Shown here: in pieces, positions 1 to 5,307 of the stretch | Numbering within the stretch: the first letter of the stretch is position 1 | Layout of the letters: each line of letters opens with the position of its first letter | NCBI GenBank assembly: GCA_017532885.1 | Contig: JAFXIS010000038.1 | Span: 1-5,307, forward strand | Reading direction: 5' to 3' | Length of the DNA: 5,307 nucleotides | Source of the DNA: Alistipes sp. | GTDB lineage: Bacteria > Bacteroidota > Bacteroidia > Bacteroidales > Rikenellaceae | Program-made: the position numbers and the translations under genes | The notes under the pieces: model-generated | Told to the model about the DNA's origin: nothing | Databases searched by the model: none | What the model saw: the letters and a program-made list of their open reading frames with translations, nothing else

Positions 1-527
1 CCCTGCTCCAAACCTGTAACGATGTAGAATGCCAAAACGGGCAATACGGCACCGTTCATGGTCATAGATACTGACATCTTGTCCAATGGAATACCGTTGA
101 ACAATACCTTCATATCCTCAACTGAGCAGATTGATACACCTGCCTTACCAACATCACCTACTACGCGTGGGTGGTCAGCATCGTAACCACGGTGTGTAGC
201 CAAGTCGAATGCTACTGACAAACCCTTCTGACCTGCAGCCAAGTTACGACGGTAGAATGCGTTTGACTCCTCGGCAGTAGAGAAACCTGCATACTGGCGA
301 ATGGTCCAAGGACGCATAACATACATCGTAGAGTAAGGACCGCGAAGGAAGGGAGCGATACCTGCGGCATAGTTCAAATGCTCGAGGTTCTCCAAATCTT
401 TTGCCGTGTAGTCCGTCTTAACGGGTATCTGCTCGGCTGTAATCCAAGGCTGCTTTGCCTCGGCATCTGCGGCGCAGCACTGTGACTTGCCGCCTTCGTA
501 TGATAAATTTTCAAATTTTGCTCTCAT
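1..527 (-). CDS. mutB: Methylmalonyl-CoA mutase large (catalytic) subunit, N-terminal part
   Basis: This is the catalytic subunit of adenosylcobalamin-dependent methylmalonyl-CoA mutase, which interconverts succinyl-CoA and (R)-methylmalonyl-CoA in the cytoplasm on the route to propionate. Only the first 175 codons are present; the gene continues past the left edge, so its B12-binding domain cannot be judged. The visible part is the start of the TIM-barrel substrate domain. It has a family-perfect block: [11 protein letters not shown] (residues 59-69), [11 protein letters not shown] (72-82), [20 protein letters not shown] (89-108), THRGYD (111-116) and [13 protein letters not shown] (151-163). 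Tyr69 in the STMY motif probably corresponds to the active-site tyrosine known from the Propionibacterium enzyme (inferred by motif, not alignment). The ATG at 525-527 is the first Met before the conserved region and matches the short, variable N-terminus of Bacteroides homologues. The leader AAAGCAGAGCTATT has no strong Shine-Dalgarno. It lies 14 bases after the mutA stop, so co-transcription and coupled expression of a 1:1 heterodimer are likely. A Cys-Cys pair (residues 17-18) sits in the poorly conserved N-terminal tail. Confidence 0.97.
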   Translation of the reverse strand, partial: MRAKFENLSYEGGKSQCCAADAEAKQPWITAEQIPVKTDYTAKDLENLEHLNYAAGIAPFLRGPYSTMYVMRPWTIRQYAGFSTAEESNAFYRRNLAAGQKGLSVAFDLATHRGYDADHPRVVGDVGKAGVSICSVEDMKVLFNGIPLDKMSVSMTMNGAVLPVLAFYIVTGLEQ

Positions 528-541
528 AATAGCTCTGCTTT

Positions 542-2404
542 TTAGATACCCAACTCCTTAAGATAGAACTTCAGGGTCTCGAGTACATTGCTCTTAACAT
601 TGATAAAGTTTGTGATGCCCTGCGCCTCCAACTCTGCGGCACATGCGGGTGCGCCTGCTACAACCAAGATAGCCTTACCACCCAACATCTCCTTAATCTT
701 AGGTGCTACCTCTGCGTAGTCATCATCCGAGGCGCAAACTACTACGATGTCGGCCTTTGACTCCAATGCGGCAGCAACACCCTCCTCCAAAGACTTGAAG
801 AATGTGTTATCCTGTACGCGGATACCTGCGCAAGCGAAGAAGTTACATGAGAACTGTGCGCGAGCGCGAGCCATACCCAAGTTACCGCATGTAAGCATGA
901 ATGCCTTAGGCTCCTTGCCGCTGCGGTCTACCTCAAGACGCATCTGCTCGAATGCCATAGCACCACGGTAGGGCTTCAACACATTACCCTCGGCCACTGA
1001 ACGAGTTACAACCTCGGCTGATACGGCAGCGTCGGCAACCTCTGTAAAGTTAGGATACTGGTTTGCGCCGAGCAAAATCTGACGGCGTGTAGCGATGTTC
1101 TTGTCCTTCGCAGCAGCCGAAGCATTAACCTTCTCGACGATGTAGCCTGCCTTGAATGCCTCAACATAGCCACCCTTATCCTCAACCTCGAGGAAGAGCT
1201 TCCATGCCTGCTCGGCGATGCACTTCGTAAGGTTCTCGATGTAGTATGAACCACCTGCGGGGTCTACAACCTGGTCGAAGTGTGACTCATGCTTGAGCAA
1301 AAGCTCCACATTGCGTGCGATACGCTTTGAGAACTCTGTGGGCTGCTCGAACGAATAGTCGAAAGGCATAACCTCCAAAGAGTGTACGCCTGCCAAAGTG
1401 GCCGACATAGCCTCGGTAGTACCACGCAACATATTTACATAGGGGTCGTATACGGTCTGATTCCAAGTAGAGGTAACAGCGTGTGCAAACATCTTGCAAG
1501 CGCACTCCTTCTCGGGGTTGTAACCCTTCACGATGTTAGCCCACAACATGCGAGCTGCACGGAACTTGGCAATCTCCATAAAGTAGTTAGAGGTAACGGC
1601 AAATGTGAAGCGAATCTTGCGAGCCGCCAAATCCACCGATACGCCAGCCTCGGTAAGCATTACAAGATAGTCGTGAGCCGCAGCCAAGGTGAATGCCAAC
1701 TCCTCAACGATGGTAGAACCTGCGTTAGAGAATGTAGAACCTGTGACATTTACGATGCGGATGTGCTTGTACTCGGCAGTGCGATTGATAAGCTCGGCAA
1801 TCTTTGCAAAGCACTTCTCGCCTGTTGCATCCTTGCAGCAGAAGTGACCCTTCGTTGAGAGGTTCTTCACGATGGGGTCGATGCAGAAGTTGATTTTAAC
1901 ATCATCTTTTGCAATGCCCTCAGCCTCAACCTTTGCCAAAACCACCTCTGCGATGTGAGAAATCTTCTTACCGCAGAATGTAAGTTCAACGGCAGGGATT
2001 GAGATGCCTGCCAAAAGTGTGTCGATGAATGCTGCATCAACCTCCTCAGCATTTTCGCAGAAGCAGAAACCGAGTGAGTTTACACCAGAGTTAAGGAGCT
2101 TCAAAGCCTCCTCGTTGGCAGCCTTGGGGCAACCTACGCTTACTGTCTGGTGGATAGCCCAGTCGTTCGAGTTGTGAGTACCGCGAACATAGGGGAACTC
2201 ACCTGCCTCTGAACCCAAAAATTCTACGCCTTCGAGATTCTCTGCGCGATAGTAGGAGCGCAAGTTAAATCCCTCGGCTGTCTTCCATACGAGTTTGCGC
2301 TCGTAGTCTGCACCTTTAAGGTCTGTTGTGATAACCTCCTCCCACTGCTCGGTACTTACCGCGGGGAACTCGGCAAACAACTTTGCTTTTTCGGTATTAG
2401 CCAT
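542..2404 (-). CDS. mutA: Methylmalonyl-CoA mutase small subunit (non-B12-binding partner)
   Basis: The 620-residue product matches the length of bacterial MutA small subunits. MutA pairs with MutB in the cytoplasmic mutase heterodimer. The N-terminus (about residues 15-60, including TDLKGADYE at 27-35 and [10 protein letters not shown] at 37-46) resembles Bacteroides MutA. The TIM-barrel-like domain follows, with [20 protein letters not shown] at 272-291, [11 protein letters not shown] at 330-340 and [12 protein letters not shown] at 379-390. The C-terminal flavodoxin-like domain (about 500-620) is degenerate. Where catalytic mutases have DxHxxG for the cobalt-ligating histidine, this protein has [11 protein letters not shown] (505-515), with no histidine. 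This loss is normal for the family and fits a structural, non-catalytic role. The chain has 16 cysteines, including CENAE near 116 and a CC pair at 189-190, which suits an anaerobe but has no known function. The ATG at 2402-2404 is preceded by a very A-rich leader (CTAAAATCTAAAAAATT) without Shine-Dalgarno, typical of Bacteroidetes starts. The TAA stop at 542-544 is 14 bases before mutB. A promoter candidate and hairpin lie upstream. Confidence 0.97.
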   Translation of the reverse strand: MANTEKAKLFAEFPAVSTEQWEEVITTDLKGADYERKLVWKTAEGFNLRSYYRAENLEGVEFLGSEAGEFPYVRGTHNSNDWAIHQTVSVGCPKAANEEALKLLNSGVNSLGFCFCENAEEVDAAFIDTLLAGISIPAVELTFCGKKISHIAEVVLAKVEAEGIAKDDVKINFCIDPIVKNLSTKGHFCCKDATGEKCFAKIAELINRTAEYKHIRIVNVTGSTFSNAGSTIVEELAFTLAAAHDYLVMLTEAGVSVDLAARKIRFTFAVTSNYFMEIAKFRAARMLWANIVKGYNPEKECACKMFAHAVTSTWNQTVYDPYVNMLRGTTEAMSATLAGVHSLEVMPFDYSFEQPTEFSKRIARNVELLLKHESHFDQVVDPAGGSYYIENLTKCIAEQAWKLFLEVEDKGGYVEAFKAGYIVEKVNASAAAKDKNIATRRQILLGANQYPNFTEVADAAVSAEVVTRSVAEGNVLKPYRGAMAFEQMRLEVDRSGKEPKAFMLTCGNLGMARARAQFSCNFFACAGIRVQDNTFFKSLEEGVAAALESKADIVVVCASDDDYAEVAPKIKEMLGGKAILVVAGAPACAAELEAQGITNFINVKSNVLETLKFYLKELGI

Positions 2405-2466
2405 AATTTTTTAGATTTTAGTGTATGTTTTATGTGTGTTTTTAGTTAGTTTTTTGCTGTTGGCTT

Positions 2467-2486
2467 CGGGGCGAAATGGCACCCCG
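2467..2486 (-). promoter_or_regulatory. Leader hairpin of the mutA-mutB transcript
   Basis: Read on the minus strand, CGGGGUG pairs with CGCCCCG over 7 base pairs (one U-G wobble) around a 6-base CCAUUU loop. On the plus strand the wobble position becomes a C-A mismatch, so the structure favours the mut transcript. It begins only about 8 bases after the predicted transcription start and stands out as G/C-rich in an AT-rich spacer. The sequence after it is A-rich, not U-rich, so it is not a rho-independent terminator. Likely roles, by inference, are 5'-end protection of the mRNA or binding of a regulator. Confidence 0.5.
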
Positions 2487-2499
2487 TAGTTAATTCATG

Positions 2500-2507
2500 C
2501 AAAGTTA
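2500..2507 (-). promoter_or_regulatory. Candidate -7 promoter box for mutA-mutB
   Basis: On the minus strand this reads TAACTTTG, a full match to the Bacteroidetes primary sigma -7 consensus TAnnTTTG. It is the only such match on the minus strand within the intergenic region. Transcription would start near 2492-2496 and give a leader of about 90 bases before the mutA ATG at 2404. No clean -33 TTTG is present at the usual 19-21 base spacing; the nearest candidate is GTTTA around 2523-2527, which is weak. Confidence 0.5.
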
Positions 2508-2579
2508 TAATTTTTTTTAGATTAAACCGCCTTTATTGTTAAGAATTTATCAATGAATTTAAGGTTTTTTGTATTATGC

Positions 2580-2587
2580 TATATTTG
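2580..2587 (+). promoter_or_regulatory. Orphan TAnnTTTG box on the plus strand
   Basis: TATATTTG fits the Bacteroidetes -7 consensus but lacks a TTTG at -33 spacing and has no protein gene directly downstream. It could be a distal glnN promoter or drive a short noncoding RNA that includes the small inverted repeat GTTACA/TGTAAC at 2614-2643. It may equally be a chance match in AT-rich DNA. Confidence 0.2.
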
Positions 2588-2655
2588 TTGCAGTCGCCAC
2601 AAGCAAATAGGTGGTTACAAAAGTTGCGAGGGAAGGCTGTAACTGATTTTTGGTA

Positions 2656-2735
2656 AATTTAGTGAAATTAGAGAATTTTGCGCTGCTGCAAAAAAAAATA
2701 GCGCGCATCCCTAAACTCCCTAAACTCTCTATTCT
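2656..2735. repeat. Degenerate 9-bp repeat units in an inverted pair of arrays
   Basis: Three consecutive 9-mers lie on the plus strand: AATTTAGTG (2656-2664), AAATTAGAG (2665-2673) and AATTTTGCG (2674-2682). Three more lie on the minus strand: AGTTTAGGG twice, perfectly (2709-2726), and AGAATAGAG (2727-2735). Five of the six fit roughly ARWTTAGDG; AATTTTGCG diverges most. The two arrays face each other across GCGCT (2680-2684) and AGCGC (2700-2704), with an A9 run between them. The whole can fold into a long imperfect hairpin. Several mismatches on the plus strand become G-U wobbles on the minus strand, so a leftward RNA would fold better. The function is unknown. Confidence 0.6.
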
Positions 2736-2814
2736 CTACTGTCGTCGCATTTAATAGAAAAATAATACAAAATAGTTCTAAATAGCTCTAAATATGCGAT
2801 GCGAGCAAAATTCT
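2672..2814. repeat. 143-bp interval bounded by 10-bp perfect inverted repeats
   Basis: AGAATTTTGC at 2672-2681 recurs as its exact reverse complement, GCAAAATTCT, at 2805-2814. The interval includes part of the 9-bp array, the A9 run, a second inverted motif (TCGCAT at 2745-2750 against ATGCGA at 2794-2799 and again at 2799-2804) and a 10-bp tandem. This layout resembles a small MITE or other non-autonomous repeat, but I see no target-site duplication at the borders and no coding capacity. A chance inverted repeat in AT-rich DNA is the main alternative. Confidence 0.3.
2771..2794. repeat. 10-bp tandem repeat AATAGYTCTA
   Basis: Two adjacent copies, AATAGTTCTA (2771-2780) and AATAGCTCTA (2781-2790), differ at one base and are followed by the start of a third (AATA). 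The 10-bp spacing places each copy on the same DNA face. On the minus strand the units read TATTTAGARC, related in sequence to the 9-bp units to the left, which suggests one decayed repeat family. Confidence 0.5.
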
Positions 2815-2948
2815 GCTTGTTGATGGAAGGTTGCAATAATTTGAGCCTATTTGAAGAAAATTTGCGGTCGAATAGCCGAAAATAACAAATTTTTTTAGCC
2901 TATATACGGAAAATTATGTCAAAAATCGTTACTTTTATGAAAAAATAG

Positions 2949-2974
2949 TATTTTTGCGTCTGTATATAATTTTG
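2949..2974 (+). promoter_or_regulatory. Two candidate -7 promoter boxes for glnN
   Basis: TATTTTTG (2949-2956) and TAATTTTG (2967-2974) both fully match the Bacteroidetes -7 consensus TAnnTTTG. They lie 71 and 53 bases before the glnN ATG. The downstream box would give a leader of about 40 bases. Neither has a good -33 TTTG at the standard distance, so an activator or alternative sigma input is possible, or only one box is used. Confidence 0.45.
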
Positions 2975-3019
2975 TGCAAAAACGGAAATTTCAATTCTTG
3001 AAAAATATAATACTGACCT

Positions 3020-5188
3020 ATGTTGCGTTTTAAGATGGTAGAGGCGGCTTTGAATCACAAAGCTGTGGAGGTGAAAGCCCCGAGTACAAGACCTTCGGAT
3101 TACTTTGGCGAGAAGGTGTTTGGGCGTGCGTCGATGCGTAAGTATCTCGATAAGCACACCTATGAGGCGTTGGTTGATACGATGGATAATGGCACGCCGT
3201 TGTCGTTAGAGCTGGCAGACAGTGTGGCAGCAGGTATGCGTCAGTGGGCATTGGATAATGGTGCTGACCACTACACCCATTGGTTTCAGCCACTTACGGG
3301 CGGTACAGCCGAGAAACACGACTCCTTCTCGGATCCCGACGGTAAGGGCTTGGTTATAGAGTCGTTCTCGGGTAAGGTGCTGGCGCAACAGGAGCCCGAT
3401 GCCTCGTCATTCCCCAATGGAGGTATTCGTAATACCTTTGAGGCACGAGGTTACTCGGCGTGGGACCCCACATCGCCTGCCTTTATTGTCGATACGACGC
3501 TCTGTATTCCTACGGTCTTTATCGCCTATACGGGTGAGGCGTTGGATTATAAAGTGCCCTTGTTGCGCTCGATTGCGGCTGTGGATAAGGCTGCAACCGA
3601 GGTGTGCCACTACTTCGACAAGAATGTCAGCTGTGTACATACCTATTTGGGTTGGGAACAGGAGTTCTTCCTGCTCGACGAGAGTCTTTGGGCGGCACGC
3701 CCCGACTTAGTGATGACGGGTCGCACATTGCTCGGCCATGAGTCGGCGAAGAATCAGCAGTTGGAGGATCACTATTTTGGTGCGATTCCACAGCGTGTGA
3801 TGAACTTTATGAGGGAGTTGGAGTATGAGAGCCTGAAACTCGGAATACCCCTCAAAACTCGCCATAATGAGGTGGCTCCCAATCAGTTTGAGGTAGCTCC
3901 TGTCTACGAGGAGGCAAACCTTGCAAATGACCACAATCAGCTCCTGATGACCATTATGGATAAGATTGCCCGTCGCCACAATTTCCGCGTATTGCTGCAC
4001 GAAAAGCCCTTCAAGGGCATAAATGGCTCGGGAAAACATAATAATTGGTCGCTCGGAACAGATACGGGCGTGAATCTCTTCAGCCCCGGAAAGAGCGCAT
4101 CGGAGAATTTGCAGTTTATAACCTTCCTGGTGAATGTTATGGCCGCGGTGTATAAGCATAACGGTCTGCTGAAGGCGTCGATTATGAGTGCTACGAATGC
4201 CCATCGTCTGGGTGCTAACGAGGCTCCACCTGCTATTATCTCCACCTTCCTCGGCTCGCAACTCTCGTCTGTACTGGAGAAATTGGAGCGTAGCAAGAGT
4301 GACGATGCTATACGCTTCGATGCCAAGAGTGTGCTGAAGATGAGTGGTGTGGCGCAGATACCCTCGATTTTGCTTGATAATACCGACCGCAACCGTACCT
4401 CGCCCTTTGCCTTTACGGGTAATCGCTTCGAGTTCCGAGCCGTGGGTTCGTCGGACAACTGCGCCGAGGCTATCATAACGATAAATTCGGTTGTTGCAGA
4501 GCAACTTGCCGAGTTTAAGCGTGATGTGGATGCTGTCATTGCCAAGGGTGTGAAAAAGGAGCGTGCTATATATGAAACGCTCAAGAAGTTGATAAAATAT
4601 TGCCGCGCAATTCACTTCGATGGCAATGGCTACTCGGAGGAGTGGAAAGCGGAGGCTCTGCGTCGTGGCTTGGACTGCGAAACGGCAGCTCCTCGCATGT
4701 TCGATCGCTTCTTGGATAAGGCGAGTGAGCGCATGTTCGCCTCGGTGGGCGTATATAATAAGGTGGAACTTGAGGCTCGTACCGAGGTTAAGTGGGAAAC
4801 CTACACGAAGAAGATTCAGATTGAGGCTCGCGTGTTGGGTGATATTACGATGAGTAATATCCTGCCCGTGGCATCGAAATATGAGGCTGTGTTGTTGGAT
4901 AAGGCATTTAAGCTCAAGGAATTGGGCTTGGACTTTAGTGCCGATGTCGCTTTGTTGCGTGATATTCAGACACATGCGGCAACTTTGCAGAATTTGGTTG
5001 CCGATATGATTGAGGCGCGCAAGGTGGCAAATCGCATCGAGGATGAGCGCGAGAAGGCCATTGCATACCACGATACAGTGGCGGTCTACCTCGACCAGAT
5101 ACGCTCACATATCGACAGAATGGAGGAGGTTATCGACGACGAGTTGTGGCCCTTGCCCAAGTACCGCGAGTTACTGTTTATCAGGTAG
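3020..5188 (+). CDS. glnN: Type III glutamine synthetase (GSIII)
   Basis: This cytoplasmic enzyme makes glutamine from glutamate and ammonia at the cost of ATP. At 722 residues it has GSIII length (about 700-730), far longer than type I enzymes (about 450-470). It follows remembered Bacteroides GlnN closely. The GSIII N-terminal domain carries HYTHWFQPLT (84-93), TAEKHD (96-101) and SFPNGGIRNTFEARGY (130-145). Metal- and substrate-site motifs follow: GWEQEFF (211-217), KTRHNEVAPNQFE (279-291), NGSGKHNNW (335-343), NAHRLGANEAPP (393-404) and DRNRTSPFAFTGNRFEFR (456-473). A long helical C-terminal region ends in LPKYRELLF (712-720), near-identical to the Bacteroides terminus. GSIII enzymes form dodecamers. 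The ATG at 3020-3022 aligns MLRF with the Bacteroides MRFF start; Met6 at 3035 is the alternative. No Shine-Dalgarno is evident. The gene stands alone with its own promoter candidates and terminator. Nitrogen control is expected for this role, but no operator is recognised. No active-site motif is missing or frameshifted. Confidence 0.98.
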   Translation: MLRFKMVEAALNHKAVEVKAPSTRPSDYFGEKVFGRASMRKYLDKHTYEALVDTMDNGTPLSLELADSVAAGMRQWALDNGADHYTHWFQPLTGGTAEKHDSFSDPDGKGLVIESFSGKVLAQQEPDASSFPNGGIRNTFEARGYSAWDPTSPAFIVDTTLCIPTVFIAYTGEALDYKVPLLRSIAAVDKAATEVCHYFDKNVSCVHTYLGWEQEFFLLDESLWAARPDLVMTGRTLLGHESAKNQQLEDHYFGAIPQRVMNFMRELEYESLKLGIPLKTRHNEVAPNQFEVAPVYEEANLANDHNQLLMTIMDKIARRHNFRVLLHEKPFKGINGSGKHNNWSLGTDTGVNLFSPGKSASENLQFITFLVNVMAAVYKHNGLLKASIMSATNAHRLGANEAPPAIISTFLGSQLSSVLEKLERSKSDDAIRFDAKSVLKMSGVAQIPSILLDNTDRNRTSPFAFTGNRFEFRAVGSSDNCAEAIITINSVVAEQLAEFKRDVDAVIAKGVKKERAIYETLKKLIKYCRAIHFDGNGYSEEWKAEALRRGLDCETAAPRMFDRFLDKASERMFASVGVYNKVELEARTEVKWETYTKKIQIEARVLGDITMSNILPVASKYEAVLLDKAFKLKELGLDFSADVALLRDIQTHAATLQNLVADMIEARKVANRIEDEREKAIAYHDTVAVYLDQIRSHIDRMEEVIDDELWPLPKYRELLFIR

Positions 5189-5213
5189 GGCAGTGAATGA
5201 GGGGCGTTGCGAC

Positions 5214-5272
5214 TAAGGCGAGAGTAAAGGGTAAATGAGTTTGCCATCTGCTCTCGCCTTAATCTTAATTTT
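5214..5272 (+). terminator. Two-tier hairpin terminator after glnN
   Basis: TAAGGCGAGAG (5214-5224) pairs perfectly over 11 bp with CTCTCGCCTTA (5251-5261). Inside, GGTAAA (5230-5235) pairs with TTTGCC (5240-5245), including one T-G wobble, around a TGAG tetraloop. The symmetric five-base joints between the tiers can also pair in part. A T-rich tract (AATCTTAATTTT) follows on the plus side only, so termination is rightward. It starts 25 bases after the glnN stop. The stem is longer than a typical bacterial terminator. Confidence 0.85.
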
Positions 5273-5307
5273 GAATTCTTAATTTTGAATTTTGAATTTT
5301 GAATTTC
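5261..5307. repeat. Heptameric tandem repeat AATTTTG
   Basis: AATTTTG recurs at 5267-5273, 5281-5287, 5288-5294 and 5295-5301, with variant units AATCTT (5261-5266), AATTCTT (5274-5280) and a final AATTTC at the right edge. The array starts within the terminator's T-rich tail and may continue outside the window. Similar AATTTTG/AATTCTT stretches are, in my recollection, common between genes in Bacteroidales, but I cannot confirm this here. Confidence 0.8.

Larger units (their letters stand above)
2405..3019. other. 615-base divergent intergenic region, AT-rich, repeat-bearing
   Basis: This region separates the leftward mutA-mutB operon from the rightward glnN gene. No convincing protein gene is visible; the only open frames are short, low-complexity or shadows. 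Its content, left to right, is: the A-rich mutA leader (2405-2460), a G/C-rich hairpin (2467-2486), the mut promoter candidate (2500-2507), an orphan promoter-like box (2580-2587) with a nearby small inverted repeat (2614-2619 with 2638-2643), the repeat cluster (2656-2814), an AT-rich stretch with TTTG spaced at 10-11 bases (2840-2864) and two copies of AGCCTAT (2844-2850, 2897-2903), and the glnN promoter candidates (2949-2974). I recognise no tRNA, rRNA or known riboswitch. In particular, there is no obvious cobalamin-riboswitch B12 box before mutA. Confidence 0.8.

Noticed and set aside
500..620. Loss of the B12-binding histidine motif in MutA as a possible inactivating mutation. The coordinates here are residue numbers of MutA, not bases.
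   Set aside because: Small subunits of two-subunit methylmalonyl-CoA mutases normally lack the DxHxxG motif; the catalytic B12 site is in MutB. It is a family trait, not damage.
1382..1858. A 158-codon plus-strand open frame inside mutA.
   Set aside because: It lies opposite a conserved part of the mutase small subunit and has no recognisable domain or start context; it is a shadow.
2405..2500. A possible cobalamin riboswitch before the B12-dependent mutase.
   Set aside because: The leader is about 90 bases, shorter than cobalamin riboswitches (around 200), and no B12 box is evident. Only one simple hairpin is present.
2691..2699. The A9 run read on the minus strand as a T-tract of a terminator.
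   Set aside because: No stable compact hairpin directly precedes it on the minus strand; GCGCGC just upstream is self-complementary but cannot form a normal terminator stem. The run lies in the loop of the larger inverted repeat.
2840..2864. TTTG at 10-11 base spacing as a row of -33 promoter elements.
   Set aside because: No TAnnTTTG box lies 19-21 bases downstream of any of them, and TTTG is frequent by chance in this AT-rich stretch.
2900..3157. An 85-codon minus-strand open frame spanning the glnN start.
   Set aside because: It overlaps the glnN promoter candidates and N-terminus, its end is low-complexity AT-derived sequence, and no start signal supports it.
3707..5071. A 454-codon open frame on the minus strand, antisense to glnN.
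   Set aside because: Its codons are in exact register with the glnN codons, so it stays open simply because glnN avoids TTA, CTA and TCA there; it ends at the TTA codon for Leu230. The translation resembles no family I know, whereas the glnN sense product matches GSIII throughout.

Overview
The window looks like ordinary chromosomal DNA from an anaerobic gut-type Bacteroidales bacterium. The evidence is: a two-subunit methylmalonyl-CoA mutase in the small-then-large order, a type III glutamine synthetase very close to the Bacteroides GlnN sequence as I remember it, A-rich translation starts without clear Shine-Dalgarno sequences, and promoter-like boxes matching the Bacteroidetes -7 consensus TAnnTTTG. 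The intergenic repeat style makes me lean towards an Alistipes/Rikenellaceae-like genome. That is an impression, not something the sequence proves.

Layout. Positions 1-527 (minus strand) hold the first 175 codons of the large, catalytic mutase subunit (mutB), which runs off the left edge. Positions 542-2404 (minus) hold the complete small subunit (mutA), 14 bases upstream of mutB and evidently in the same operon. Positions 2405-3019 form a 615-base AT-rich divergent intergenic region. It contains the mut promoter candidate and a G/C-rich leader hairpin, then a cluster of direct and inverted short repeats (about 2650-2815), then the promoter candidates for the rightward gene. Positions 3020-5188 (plus) hold a complete type III glutamine synthetase (glnN), followed by a strong two-tier hairpin terminator (5214-5261) and a 7-bp tandem repeat that reaches the right edge.

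Function. MutA and MutB form the adenosylcobalamin-dependent enzyme that interconverts succinyl-CoA and methylmalonyl-CoA, the key step of the succinate route to propionate in Bacteroidetes. GlnN assimilates ammonia into glutamine. The two transcription units diverge, and nothing shows that they are functionally linked.

I did not find an undescribed multi-gene system. The least explained material is noncoding: the 9-bp repeat units arranged as an inverted pair, the MITE-like 143-bp interval bounded by 10-bp inverted repeats, the mutA leader hairpin, and the hairpin-plus-heptad structure after glnN.
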